Source: Candidatus Shapirobacteria bacterium
GTDB lineage: Bacteria > Patescibacteriota > Microgenomatia > UBA12405
DNA: 17,764 nucleotides
NCBI GenBank assembly: GCA_020056515.1
Contig: JAGVHP010000064.1
Location: forward strand, 1 to 17,764
Reading direction: 5' to 3'
The position numbers were made by a program, and so were the translations under genes. Positions 1 through 6,783 of the stretch are shown here, one piece after another; the stretch's first letter is position 1, and each line of letters opens with the position of its first letter. The notes beneath the pieces are model-generated. The model was not told the DNA's origin and searched no databases. It saw only the letters and a list, made by a program, of their open reading frames with translations.

Positions 1-923
1 AAAATGCTTTTTGGAGTAGTATATTTGGCAGCCAGTGCTTTTATATCAGGGTGACTAATCGGCCAATATAACTGTTCAGAAAGTGAAGAGTCGGGTGGGA
101 TGATGGGAGACTGGCGGGAGCCGATTTTGGCCTGACCGGTAACTTCAATTTCAACTGAGGCATTGGGAGGTAAAAGAAAATAGGCCAACCAATTACCATC
201 ATCATCGGATTCAATGTTTTGAGGGCGGGGGTTGATTTTGGTAAATATTATTTTTTGACCAGATGTGTCCGGAGGTATGGAGATGGGGATGAGGGAGGCA
301 ACCGGGTTTTGGTTTTTGAGGTAGTATTTTAGATTAAAATCAAAAAGTTGAATATTTCCTAAAATGAAAACATTTTTTTGAAGCGGATCAAATTTTTCCA
401 GGCGAATAAGTGAATATAGAGAGTCGTATATGACGGTACTGTTGTTGGGACTGAAGGACAGGCGGCCAAATGATATGGGTACTTTTAAGTTAACAGTCAG
501 GCTACTTTTTAAATTACTCTGAAATTGGGGTAAGGTAATTTCCCAGGTTTTACCTTTGGCGGTGGCTAAGCCGGAAAGACGATAGTGGATGAAAAAAGAA
601 GTAATTTGATTTTTACCGGCTTGGGATCGGGGAAGGGTTAATTTGATTTGGGTATCGGTGACAGAAATAGTGGTAGAAACGGTAATTGGACCGAAATTAT
701 CATAAGCCTGGAGGCTAAGAGGATGTAAGCCTGAGAGTGAGAAAGAGTATTCTTTGGGGACGAGCTGAGAGTAGTTGTTTGTAATTTCTATTCGGTGGAG
801 AGCTTCACCGTCACCCGTTTGGTTGACAGTGTAATTAATATTTTGCTTGATTGAAAATTCGTCGATAGCGTCGGTTTGATATGGGTTAAGAAATAAGAAT
901 AAGCTAAAAAGAATCCAAAACAT
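1..923 (-). CDS. Secreted protein with probable C-terminal transglutaminase-like domain (3' end outside window)
   Basis: The frame is open from an ATG at 923 to the window edge (307 codons), so the C-terminus is missing. Residues 1-19 are a short hydrophobic signal peptide (FWILFSLFLFL) ending near TDA. The remainder is beta-rich and lacks internal membrane spans, so it is probably exported. Seen motifs are PPDT at 217-220 and an acidic DDDGNW segment at 240-245 followed by LAYFLLP. A WP..H motif at 287-291 leads into ALAAKYTTPKSI at the truncation. I associate this arrangement, as family memory rather than a search result, with Microgenomates proteins whose transglutaminase-like cysteine-protease domain begins just after this point. 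The catalytic Cys-His-Asp region is not in the window, so enzyme activity cannot be judged. It is divergent from lexA with 58 bp between start codons, and it is the only in-frame ATG before an upstream stop. An alternative is a purely structural surface protein. Confidence 0.7.
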   Translation of the reverse strand, partial: MFWILFSLFLFLNPYQTDAIDEFSIKQNINYTVNQTGDGEALHRIEITNNYSQLVPKEYSFSLSGLHPLSLQAYDNFGPITVSTTISVTDTQIKLTLPRSQAGKNQITSFFIHYRLSGLATAKGKTWEITLPQFQSNLKSSLTVNLKVPISFGRLSFSPNNSTVIYDSLYSLIRLEKFDPLQKNVFILGNIQLFDFNLKYYLKNQNPVASLIPISIPPDTSGQKIIFTKINPRPQNIESDDDGNWLAYFLLPPNASVEIEVTGQAKIGSRQSPIIPPDSSLSEQLYWPISHPDIKALAAKYTTPKSI

Positions 924-947
924 GTATAAATGGTAGCATGATGGTGC

Positions 948-975
948 TTGACTTCGGGTATTGTTCGTGTATCAT
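948..975 (+). promoter_or_regulatory. lexA promoter, leaderless type
   Basis: A -35 TTGACT (948-953) and a -10 TATCAT (970-975) are separated by 16 bp. The -10 ends exactly 6 nt before the lexA ATG at 982, so the predicted transcript starts at or next to the A of ATG. No Shine-Dalgarno is present. The spacer contains a GTTCG half-site (963-967), which recalls the Gram-positive LexA box, but no matching CGAAC arm is seen, so an SOS operator is not claimed. Confidence 0.6.
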
Positions 976-981
976 TTCTTT

Positions 982-1602
982 ATGCCGGCCACAGTGTATC
1001 GACGCCAGAAAGAAATTCTTGATCTCATAACTCTTTCAATTGATAAATATGGTTATGCCCCAACTTTAACAGAAATTGCCGATAAATTGGGTTTATCATC
1101 GCTAGCTACGGTCCATGAACACCTGGCGGTTCTGGAAAAGAAAGGATTGATCAGGCGCTACCGGGGAGCAGTTCGAGGAATAGAAGTTTTGGAAAGTGAG
1201 GAGGAAAAAAGCCGAAGAGACGGTCAGGTGGAATTACCGGTGTTGGGGTTTATTGCCTGCGGAGCACCGCTGGAACCATATACTGATCCTAATGCCACCC
1301 TGATAGTTAATTCAGCTTTGGCACCCAAGGGAAAATCCTTTGTGCTGCAGGCCAAAGGGGACTCAATGATTGATGACGGGATACTAAGTGGCGACTATGT
1401 GGTGGTTAAGGAACAAAAAGAAGCCAAAAATGGCGATATTGTGGTAGCGGTTTTACGAAATGGTTTTGCTACCCTGAAGCGCTATTATCGGGAGGCGAGT
1501 CGAATTCGGTTACAGCCGGCCAATTCCACTATGGCACCGATGTATGTGACGGATGTAGAAATAAAAGGGAGAGTAGTGGCGGTGATTAGACAGTTTAATT
1601 GA
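982..1602 (+). CDS. lexA: LexA repressor (SOS regulator, S24 autoprotease)
   Basis: A 206-aa LexA of normal length. Residues 1-65 form the winged-helix DNA-binding domain (RRQKEILDLI, PTLTEIADKLGLSS, VHEHLAVLEKKGLI). Residues 84-206 form the S24 peptidase domain. The catalytic serine is S128 in GDSMIDDGI and the catalytic lysine is K166 in ATLKRY. The self-cleavage bond is probably C93-G94 (FIACGAPLEP). A Cys-Gly bond is the UmuD type; Ala-Gly is more usual in LexA. By family knowledge it represses DNA-damage genes until RecA filaments trigger cleavage. The frame extends back to a TTG at 961, but ATG 982 is preferred because the -10 box lies 6 nt before it and the protein then begins like other LexA proteins. 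rsmI follows after 1 nt, so the two are probably co-transcribed. Confidence 0.95.
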   Translation: MPATVYRRQKEILDLITLSIDKYGYAPTLTEIADKLGLSSLATVHEHLAVLEKKGLIRRYRGAVRGIEVLESEEEKSRRDGQVELPVLGFIACGAPLEPYTDPNATLIVNSALAPKGKSFVLQAKGDSMIDDGILSGDYVVVKEQKEAKNGDIVVAVLRNGFATLKRYYREASRIRLQPANSTMAPMYVTDVEIKGRVVAVIRQFN

Positions 1603-1603
1603 A

Positions 1604-2242
1604 ATGCTTTATATAATTTCCACACCAATCGGGAACTTGGGGGATATAACCTTGCGGGCAATTGAGACACTGGAGAGTTTGGATATTTTATTGTGTGAGG
1701 ACACCAGAAAAACGGGGATTTTATTGCAGGAATTAAAAATTGCCAACAAACCGAAGTTGATTTCTTTTTATGATGAGGTGGAGAGGCAAAAGATACCCCA
1801 AGTGGTATGTTGGTTAAAAGAAGGTTTTGAGGTGGGACTGGTGACTTCAGCCGGCACTCCCCTACTCTCCGATCCGGGCTGGCTTTTGGTAAAAAAATGC
1901 CGGGAATTGGGGTTAAAATACACAGCCATTCCCGGAGCCAGTGCCGTGATTAATGCTTTAATTTTATCCGGGTTGCCGATGCAGAGATTTTCTTTTCTGG
2001 GATTTTTACCAAAAAAAGACAGGGAAAGAAAGAAAATATTGGAAAAATATAAAATGGTTGAGGGAGTCAAGGTGGTGTACGAATCACCAAATAGACTGGA
2101 AAAATTAGTGGGTGAGATTAAGGAAACTTACGGAAAAGAAGCACAGATTCGGATTTGCCGGGAAATGACCAAGAAGTTTGAAGAAATAAAAAATGATTGG
2201 GATGGGGATATGAGGGGAGAAGAGGTAGTAGTTTTTATTTAG
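1604..2242 (+). CDS. rsmI: 16S rRNA (cytidine-1402 2'-O) methyltransferase RsmI, short form
   Basis: RsmI 2'-O-methylates C1402 of 16S rRNA in the decoding centre using S-adenosylmethionine. The tetrapyrrole-methylase-type fold is clear: STPIGNLGDITLRA (6-19), CEDTRKTG (31-38), LVTSAGTPLLSDPG (79-92), PGASAVINALILSGLP (110-125), FLGFLPKK (131-138) and REMTKKFEE (186-194). The protein is 212 aa, whereas family members are commonly around 280 aa. It stops soon after the REMTKKFEE motif, ending in GEEVVVFI, so the C-terminal extension is absent while the catalytic domain is complete. It starts 1 nt after the lexA stop with no separate promoter, so translation is probably coupled to lexA. The next gene has its own -10 box. 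Confidence 0.93.
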   Translation: MLYIISTPIGNLGDITLRAIETLESLDILLCEDTRKTGILLQELKIANKPKLISFYDEVERQKIPQVVCWLKEGFEVGLVTSAGTPLLSDPGWLLVKKCRELGLKYTAIPGASAVINALILSGLPMQRFSFLGFLPKKDRERKKILEKYKMVEGVKVVYESPNRLEKLVGEIKETYGKEAQIRICREMTKKFEEIKNDWDGDMRGEEVVVFI

Positions 2243-2249
2243 GTAGTGA

Positions 2250-2263
2250 TATAATCTTATAAT
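2250..2263 (+). promoter_or_regulatory. -10 box(es) before the 73-aa ORF
   Basis: Two TATAAT hexamers occur at 2250-2255 and 2258-2263, the second touching the ATG at 2264. The first would start a transcript about 1-2 nt before the ATG. No convincing -35 is seen at the right distance. Confidence 0.4.
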
Positions 2264-2485
2264 ATGTTTTTTAGTGTGCCATCGGGTAAAGGACGCTTTG
2301 AATCTTTGGGTGCTTGGGGTATCGGACTGGACGGAATACCAAAATTTATGGGATGTAGCCTGGTTTTATTGGAGGCCAATCAAGTAGTCGTTAGGGGTTT
2401 GATAGAAATTAAACCAGAACAAAGTGGTTATGTGTGTGACAGAGTTGCCAATATTGAGGAAGTTTTATCACGGCCAAGATCCTAA
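2264..2485 (+). CDS. Small hypothetical protein (73 aa)
   Basis: I do not recognise this protein. It begins at ATG 2264 directly after a near-perfect -10 box and ends at TAA 2485, immediately abutting the convergent ppsA stop codon at 2486. It has no signal peptide or membrane segment. The sequence is a mix of glycine-rich N-terminus (GKGRFESLGAWGIGLDGIP), a hydrophobic beta-like centre (CSLVLLEANQVVVRGLIEI) and a charged C-terminus (VANIEEVLSRPRS). Codon choice resembles the neighbouring genes, and it fills the gap between rsmI and ppsA exactly, which supports it being real. Two cysteines are present but no metal-binding pattern. A spurious ORF remains possible. Confidence 0.5.
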   Translation: MFFSVPSGKGRFESLGAWGIGLDGIPKFMGCSLVLLEANQVVVRGLIEIKPEQSGYVCDRVANIEEVLSRPRS

Positions 2486-4753
2486 TTATTTTCCGTTGAT
2501 CTTTCTTTTTTCGGCCCAGGAGATAATTTCCCGGGTGCGGGTAATGGCGTCAGGGGAAACGGAAATACTGCTGACCCCCCATTTGACTAATTTTTCAACC
2601 AGTTCCGGGTAATTGCTGGGAGCTTGACCACAAATAGAAACTAAAATCCCCCGTTTTTTGGCTTTAGTGACTAATCTTTTTAAACTCCAAAGAATAGATG
2701 GGTCCATCTCACTAAAACCTTTGGCGACTTCGGAATTGTCGCGGTCAAGACCCAGGGTCAACATGGTTAGGTCGTTGCTGCCTATAGAAATTCCATCAAT
2801 GCCGACATCGATAAATTTATCCAAAAGAATGACATTACTGGGAATCTCGGCCATCATGAAAAGTTTGAAACTGGGGCTACGGAAAAGGCCAGTGTTGCTA
2901 ACAATTTTTTTGACCTCAAAAAGTTCCCCAGGAGTCCGGCAAAAGGGAATCATTAGCCAGAGGTTTTTTAGGCTAAAGCGGTTACGAACGATCTTGATGG
3001 CCTCAAGCTCCATTTGAAAGACTTCGGGGGAGTTTATATAGCGAATGGCACCCCGGAAACCCAGAAGCGGATTGGGCTCTTCGGGTTCATAAAGTTTGCC
3101 GAAGCGAAGATATCGGTATTCATTGGTTTTGAAATCAGTGGCCCGATAAATCACCGGTCGGGGGTTGAAGTTTTTACAAAATTCAGTAATTCCTTTGGCC
3201 AGGGTTTCGACGTATTCTTTCTGCCGGCCTTCAGAAATCATTCGTTTGGGGTGGGTGCCGATATTAGCCATCATGAATTCGGCCCGGAGAAGTCCGACGC
3301 CGTCAACATTCTTTTGACTAATATCTCTGGCCAATTCCGGTTCACCCAAATTAACGTAGAGTTTGGTGGCAGTTTTAAGATTTTTATCAACCGGGGGAAT
3401 CTTATTTAGTTGGGGATTTGATTCGATTAAATTTCCCTCCCAGATTCTGCCGCTGCTTCCATCCAAAGTAACAATGTCCCCTTCTTTGAGTTTTTTAGTA
3501 GCGATTTTTGTCCCAACGACACAGGGAACTCCCAGTTCCCGGGAAACAATGGCGGCATGAGATGTTTGGCCACCCTTATCAGTAATAATTCCCGACACTT
3601 TTTTCATAGCCGGGACAAAATCTGGAGTGGTCATACTAATAACCATAATTTGGCCTGGGACCACCCGATTTATTTCCTTGGGACTATTGATAAGGATAAT
3701 GGGTCCCGAGGCGAAACCGGGACTAGCGGCTTCACCTTGAAGAATCGGGGTTCCGGAAATTTCGAATGATTTTTGATTGGTAGCGGAATTTAAAGTAGTG
3801 ATCGGCCGGGTTTGAACAATGTATAATTTGCCTTTTTCAATGGCAAATTCGATATCTTGAGCCTTACCGTAATGGTTGTGGAGTTTTTGGCCGATTTTGG
3901 CAATTTTAATTGCCGTCTCATTATCAATTTTAAATTTATTTTGTTTGTATTTGGGAACTTCGGCTTCATGAGTTTCGTTTTCCGATTTAACTAACTGTCG
4001 GTCTTGGGGGGTGGAATTTTTATATTGGATTTCCCAGGTAGATTTATTAATTATATGTTGGTCCGGAGTGGTAATACCCTGAACTATGTATTCACCCAGA
4101 CCCCAAATGGTTTCGATAACAATTTCGTTTTTGGCGTTTGAAACCGGGTTGACGGTAAACATAATGCCGGAGATTTCACTTTGAACCATTTTTTGAACCG
4201 GGACGGCGACTCCAACTTTAAAATGATCGAAGTTCTTTTTGACCCGGTAAAAAATTGAGCGGGGAGTAAAAAGTGAGGCCCAACAATCACGAACACGGTT
4301 TAAGACATTGGTTTCTCCGATGACGTTAAGAAAAGTTTCCTGTTGGCCGGCAAAAGAGGCATCGATACTATCTTCGGCGGTAGCTGAGGATCTAACCGCC
4401 ACGGGTAAATCTTTTAGGCCACCAAAACTCCCCAGTTTCTTGTAGGCAGTCATTATTTCAATGGCAACAGGATCAGGAATCGGAGCTTTTTTAATAAGGG
4501 TTTTGATTTTTTTGGAAGCGGAGAGAAGCTCGTCGGGGTGATCAACATTGGCAGAATCCAGAATATTTTTTATTTGAGGTTTTAGATTATTTTTTTCAAT
4601 AAAGTCAAAATAGGTTTTAGCAGTGACCACAAAACCATTGGGAACAGGGATACCCAGGTTATACATTTCTCCCAAATTAGCGCCTTTACCGCCAACGACG
4701 GTAACGTCTTCAAACTTAATGTCTTTAAACCAAATAAGAGCAGGAGTTTTCAT
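2486..4753 (-). CDS. ppsA: Phosphoenolpyruvate synthase (pyruvate, water dikinase)
   Basis: PEP synthase converts pyruvate, ATP and water to PEP, AMP and phosphate. The 755-aa protein has the three expected parts. Residues 1-320 are the ATP-grasp nucleotide-binding domain (GGKGANLGEM at 21-30, RSSATAEDS at 121-129, QTRPITT near 314). Residues 340-440 are the swivelling phosphohistidine domain, with GGQTSHAAIVSRE at 394-406 and phospho-acceptor H399. Residues 465-750 are the PEP/pyruvate TIM barrel (GVGLLRAEF at 485-493, MIPFCRTPGE at 601-610, GSNDLTMLTLG at 658-668), with the catalytic cysteine C708 in SICGQ. Every key residue is present, so it should be active. It lies 1 nt after the cupin gene and is probably co-transcribed with it. 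The direction in vivo (gluconeogenic or ATP-forming glycolytic) cannot be told from sequence. Pyruvate phosphate dikinase is less likely given the length and domain order. Confidence 0.95.
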   Translation of the reverse strand: MKTPALIWFKDIKFEDVTVVGGKGANLGEMYNLGIPVPNGFVVTAKTYFDFIEKNNLKPQIKNILDSANVDHPDELLSASKKIKTLIKKAPIPDPVAIEIMTAYKKLGSFGGLKDLPVAVRSSATAEDSIDASFAGQQETFLNVIGETNVLNRVRDCWASLFTPRSIFYRVKKNFDHFKVGVAVPVQKMVQSEISGIMFTVNPVSNAKNEIVIETIWGLGEYIVQGITTPDQHIINKSTWEIQYKNSTPQDRQLVKSENETHEAEVPKYKQNKFKIDNETAIKIAKIGQKLHNHYGKAQDIEFAIEKGKLYIVQTRPITTLNSATNQKSFEISGTPILQGEAASPGFASGPIILINSPKEINRVVPGQIMVISMTTPDFVPAMKKVSGIITDKGGQTSHAAIVSRELGVPCVVGTKIATKKLKEGDIVTLDGSSGRIWEGNLIESNPQLNKIPPVDKNLKTATKLYVNLGEPELARDISQKNVDGVGLLRAEFMMANIGTHPKRMISEGRQKEYVETLAKGITEFCKNFNPRPVIYRATDFKTNEYRYLRFGKLYEPEEPNPLLGFRGAIRYINSPEVFQMELEAIKIVRNRFSLKNLWLMIPFCRTPGELFEVKKIVSNTGLFRSPSFKLFMMAEIPSNVILLDKFIDVGIDGISIGSNDLTMLTLGLDRDNSEVAKGFSEMDPSILWSLKRLVTKAKKRGILVSICGQAPSNYPELVEKLVKWGVSSISVSPDAITRTREIISWAEKRKINGK

Positions 4754-4754
4754 A

Positions 4755-5156
4755 TTATTTTACAGGTTGCCAACCACGGTCAGGTAATAATCTGGTGGTG
4801 TCCGATTCGTTGGGGCGGGAGTAGTCATCTTCGAGGCGAAAAGTGGTGCCGGTTTCCGGGGTGGAAAATTCAATAGTGACACAATCGGTAATGGCATTAA
4901 AACGGTGGATAGTTTGGGGTTTGATAGTATATTCCTGACTTAATTCCATGGGAAGGGTTACCAGCGAGTTTTGATCTGGGCCGAGACTAAGATGAGCTTG
5001 GCCGGAAAGAAGAACCAAAGTTTCGATTTTTTGATCATGGTATTGAAGCGACCAGCGTTTTCCGGCCCGGGTAAAGGAGATTTTGCCACCATAGGGAAGA
5101 GAGGTAGTAGCGACCAGAATTTCGAATCCCCAGGGTTTGGGGATAGTTTGGGACAT
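4755..5156 (-). CDS. Single-domain cupin of the mannose-6-phosphate isomerase type II family
   Basis: A 133-aa cupin resembling the isomerase domain that follows GDP-mannose pyrophosphorylase in bifunctional proteins (COG0662-like). It starts with the family-typical KPWGFE motif (7-12). The cupin signature gives likely metal ligands Q38, H40 and E45 (SLQYHDQKIE) followed by G52, and H84 in the second motif (PQTIHRFNA). The Q-H-E-H set is the one used by phosphomannose isomerases. This suggests sugar-phosphate isomerisation or sugar-nucleotide metabolism, but single cupins have varied roles and the substrate is not determined. The ATG at 5156 lies 6 nt after a TATTAT box, so it probably begins a leaderless transcript that continues into ppsA 1 nt downstream. 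It is 32 bp downstream of the holA-like stop codon. Confidence 0.8.
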   Translation of the reverse strand: MSQTIPKPWGFEILVATTSLPYGGKISFTRAGKRWSLQYHDQKIETLVLLSGQAHLSLGPDQNSLVTLPMELSQEYTIKPQTIHRFNAITDCVTIEFSTPETGTTFRLEDDYSRPNESDTTRLLPDRGWQPVK

Positions 5157-5162
5157 TAGAAA

Positions 5163-5192
5163 ATAATAGCAGAAAAGAAGAGGTGATGCTAA
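5163..5192 (-). promoter_or_regulatory. Promoter of cupin-ppsA unit, leaderless type
   Basis: On the minus strand a -10 TATTAT occupies 5168-5163, ending 6 nt before the ATG at 5156. A weak -35 TTAGCA lies at 5192-5187 with an 18-bp spacer, overlapping the last codons of the holA-like gene. No Shine-Dalgarno precedes the start. Confidence 0.45.
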
Positions 5193-5809
5193 GACATTAA
5201 ATCGAAAAAAAGATTGAGGAGGGTATTTTCTTTAGTTTCAGATAGAGTGCCGGTCTTAATTTGATAATCAAGATCTATTAGAGCCAAATAACACAATTTA
5301 AGTTTTTCGGAGGGAAAAGGGGAAAAAGAGGTGAGATTTTGGCGGAGACGGTTTTTAAACCAGAAAAAAACCAGCTCAAATGGTTCCTGTTTAATAACTT
5401 TTAAATAAATTTCGGCAAAGGAACGGTGGTTTCTGGGTTTGAGTGAGTTTAAGCAATTAAAGAGTTGTTTATCGAGAGGAAATTTTTGGACTTTGGCAGG
5501 GCCAAAAAGAGAAATTTCATTTTGACGGAGTGTTCGATCCTGCCAGATAACAGTGTCGACATATTGATTCTCTTTTATTAGAGAAGATAATTTTTCCAGC
5601 TGACTTTTGGTTAAGGAAAAAGGAGAGTAGAGAGCCAGACTTCTTTGGTTTTGAAAGAGGGAAGGAGAATTGACGAAGAGATTTAACTTATCGAAGTCGA
5701 AATCTTTGGATTCCTGGCGCATAATTTCTTTATCTTTAAGTTGATCCAAAAAGTTCTGATGAGCCTCGCGGCTGTGATATAAATCATCGCCGTGAAAAAT
5801 GTAGAGCAT
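5189..5809 (-). CDS. holA: DNA polymerase III delta subunit-like protein (HolA-like), reduced
   Basis: Delta is the wrench subunit of the clamp loader that opens the sliding clamp. This 206-aa protein begins like delta subunits (LYIFHGDDLYHSREA, residues 2-16, the position of the 'GxdxYl' start of domain I). It ends with the diagnostic helical motif LALIDLDYQIKTGTL (about 175-189) and a final leucine-rich helix (NTLLNLFFDLM). Typical HolA proteins are 320-350 aa, so the middle of the AAA+-like module is strongly shortened. The typical end motifs are the main evidence, and overall similarity would be low. Its ATG overlaps the stop of the 324-aa gene upstream (TAATG at 5811-5807), so translation is probably coupled. 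It is third in an ABC exporter, 324-aa protein, holA order. It could be a degenerate paralogue if another holA exists elsewhere in the genome. Confidence 0.65.
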   Translation of the reverse strand: MLYIFHGDDLYHSREAHQNFLDQLKDKEIMRQESKDFDFDKLNLFVNSPSLFQNQRSLALYSPFSLTKSQLEKLSSLIKENQYVDTVIWQDRTLRQNEISLFGPAKVQKFPLDKQLFNCLNSLKPRNHRSFAEIYLKVIKQEPFELVFFWFKNRLRQNLTSFSPFPSEKLKLCYLALIDLDYQIKTGTLSETKENTLLNLFFDLMS

Positions 5810-6783
5810 TATTTTAAAATACTAATTGATTTATAATTTGGGTTATTAAAATCAGGGAGATCGATGGGGTAATTTGAGAATTGGGACTTTTGGATTTGTT
5901 TGAAGGACAAAACGGTTTCAATAAACGAATTTTGACGTTTTTCCAACACTCCTTTACTTATCCAAAATCTAACCGAAGAGGTTCTGGTAGCGCCGATGGG
6001 AAGACAATTTTTTATGGGGAAGCTATCCAGAAAAATTTTATCGGGAGTTCGGTAATACGGCCGGCGTTTAGAGCTTAAGACAAAAGCTTCGAAAATTAGT
6101 TGGGATTGATGTAGTTCGTTCTCGCTTAATTCTTTGTCTGATTTGACATTCATATTGATAACTGATTTCTGCTGGTCAGATACAATATATGGATCGGTTT
6201 TGTCCTGTTTGATAACGGCGTCGTAATTTATCTTGAATTCTTTCTGAAATTCTTTTTTTGAGCCGTAAAGTTCCTCAAGAGTGTGGAGGGTGAAGATTAA
6301 ATTGTGGGGTATATATTTTTTGAAAGTTGACAGGAGGTTTCTAAAACTATCCTGATAGATAGTCATATCAGATTCGGGGATATGGTTTAAAAGCGGGACA
6401 ACAATACCGTCGGCGAAAAAATCAAACCAAATTCCGGGTTTATATGCTGCCAGAATAGGTTTGAGCCAAGAAACTTTGTGAATTAAAAAGAAAAGCTCAG
6501 CCCAATCGACATAAGGCGATTCCGGCAGCCGCCAGAGTTTGTAGCAGCCAAAAACCCAAACCAGAGGGATAGGTTGATTTTTGCTAATTGAGGTGGCAAT
6601 GACTTTTTTTATATGATCCTGATATTCGGGGGAAATAGAATGGCGGCGGTATTTGGTGGTAGTTAGGGCTTGATAAATAAAAGAGGAAAGATCTTGAGAA
6701 CCAAGGTTAATGTTAGCGGGTTTCTGGAGACTTTGGAGTTGGTCTGAAAGATAGAGTTGAATTTGGCTGGCGGTGTTGATCAT
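5809..6783 (-). CDS. Unknown protein, distantly resembling isocyanide synthases (PvcA/DIT1-like)
   Basis: A 324-aa soluble protein with no signal peptide or membrane span. It is not securely assigned. From memory, the order and spacing of its motifs follow the PvcA/DIT1 (pyoverdine/dityrosine, PF05141) family, which makes isonitriles from tyrosine or tryptophan. The matching elements are: NQPIPLVWVFGCYK (69-82) at the place of the 'qPv.fvlPaFP.KS' motif; P-x-x-DWAEL (90-97) for 'PD.aE'; YKPGIWFDFFADGIVV (114-129) for 'YpPGa.v.i.sDG.vf'; ESDMTIYQDSF (137-147) for 'd.dv.aYq...'; and a TLEELYG element (168-174). The catalytic-region PAFPxKS signature is replaced by FGCYKLW, so the reaction, if any, may differ. 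The gene is coupled by TAATG overlaps to the ABC exporter upstream and the holA-like gene downstream. Family length (about 320-330 aa) also agrees. An unrelated CPR-specific family is the main alternative. Confidence 0.5.
   Translation of the reverse strand: MINTASQIQLYLSDQLQSLQKPANINLGSQDLSSFIYQALTTTKYRRHSISPEYQDHIKKVIATSISKNQPIPLVWVFGCYKLWRLPESPYVDWAELFFLIHKVSWLKPILAAYKPGIWFDFFADGIVVPLLNHIPESDMTIYQDSFRNLLSTFKKYIPHNLIFTLHTLEELYGSKKEFQKEFKINYDAVIKQDKTDPYIVSDQQKSVINMNVKSDKELSENELHQSQLIFEAFVLSSKRRPYYRTPDKIFLDSFPIKNCLPIGATRTSSVRFWISKGVLEKRQNSFIETVLSFKQIQKSQFSNYPIDLPDFNNPNYKSISILK

Noticed and set aside
961..981. TTG start for lexA giving seven extra residues
   Set aside because: The -10 box of the promoter lies inside this stretch, so the mRNA would not contain that start.
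1768..2070. A 100-codon minus-strand open frame inside rsmI
   Set aside because: It is entirely antisense to conserved RsmI motifs, with no start signal or recognisable domain.
2424..2612. A 62-codon plus-strand frame overlapping the 73-aa ORF and ppsA end
   Set aside because: It overlaps two better-supported genes in another frame and matches nothing known.
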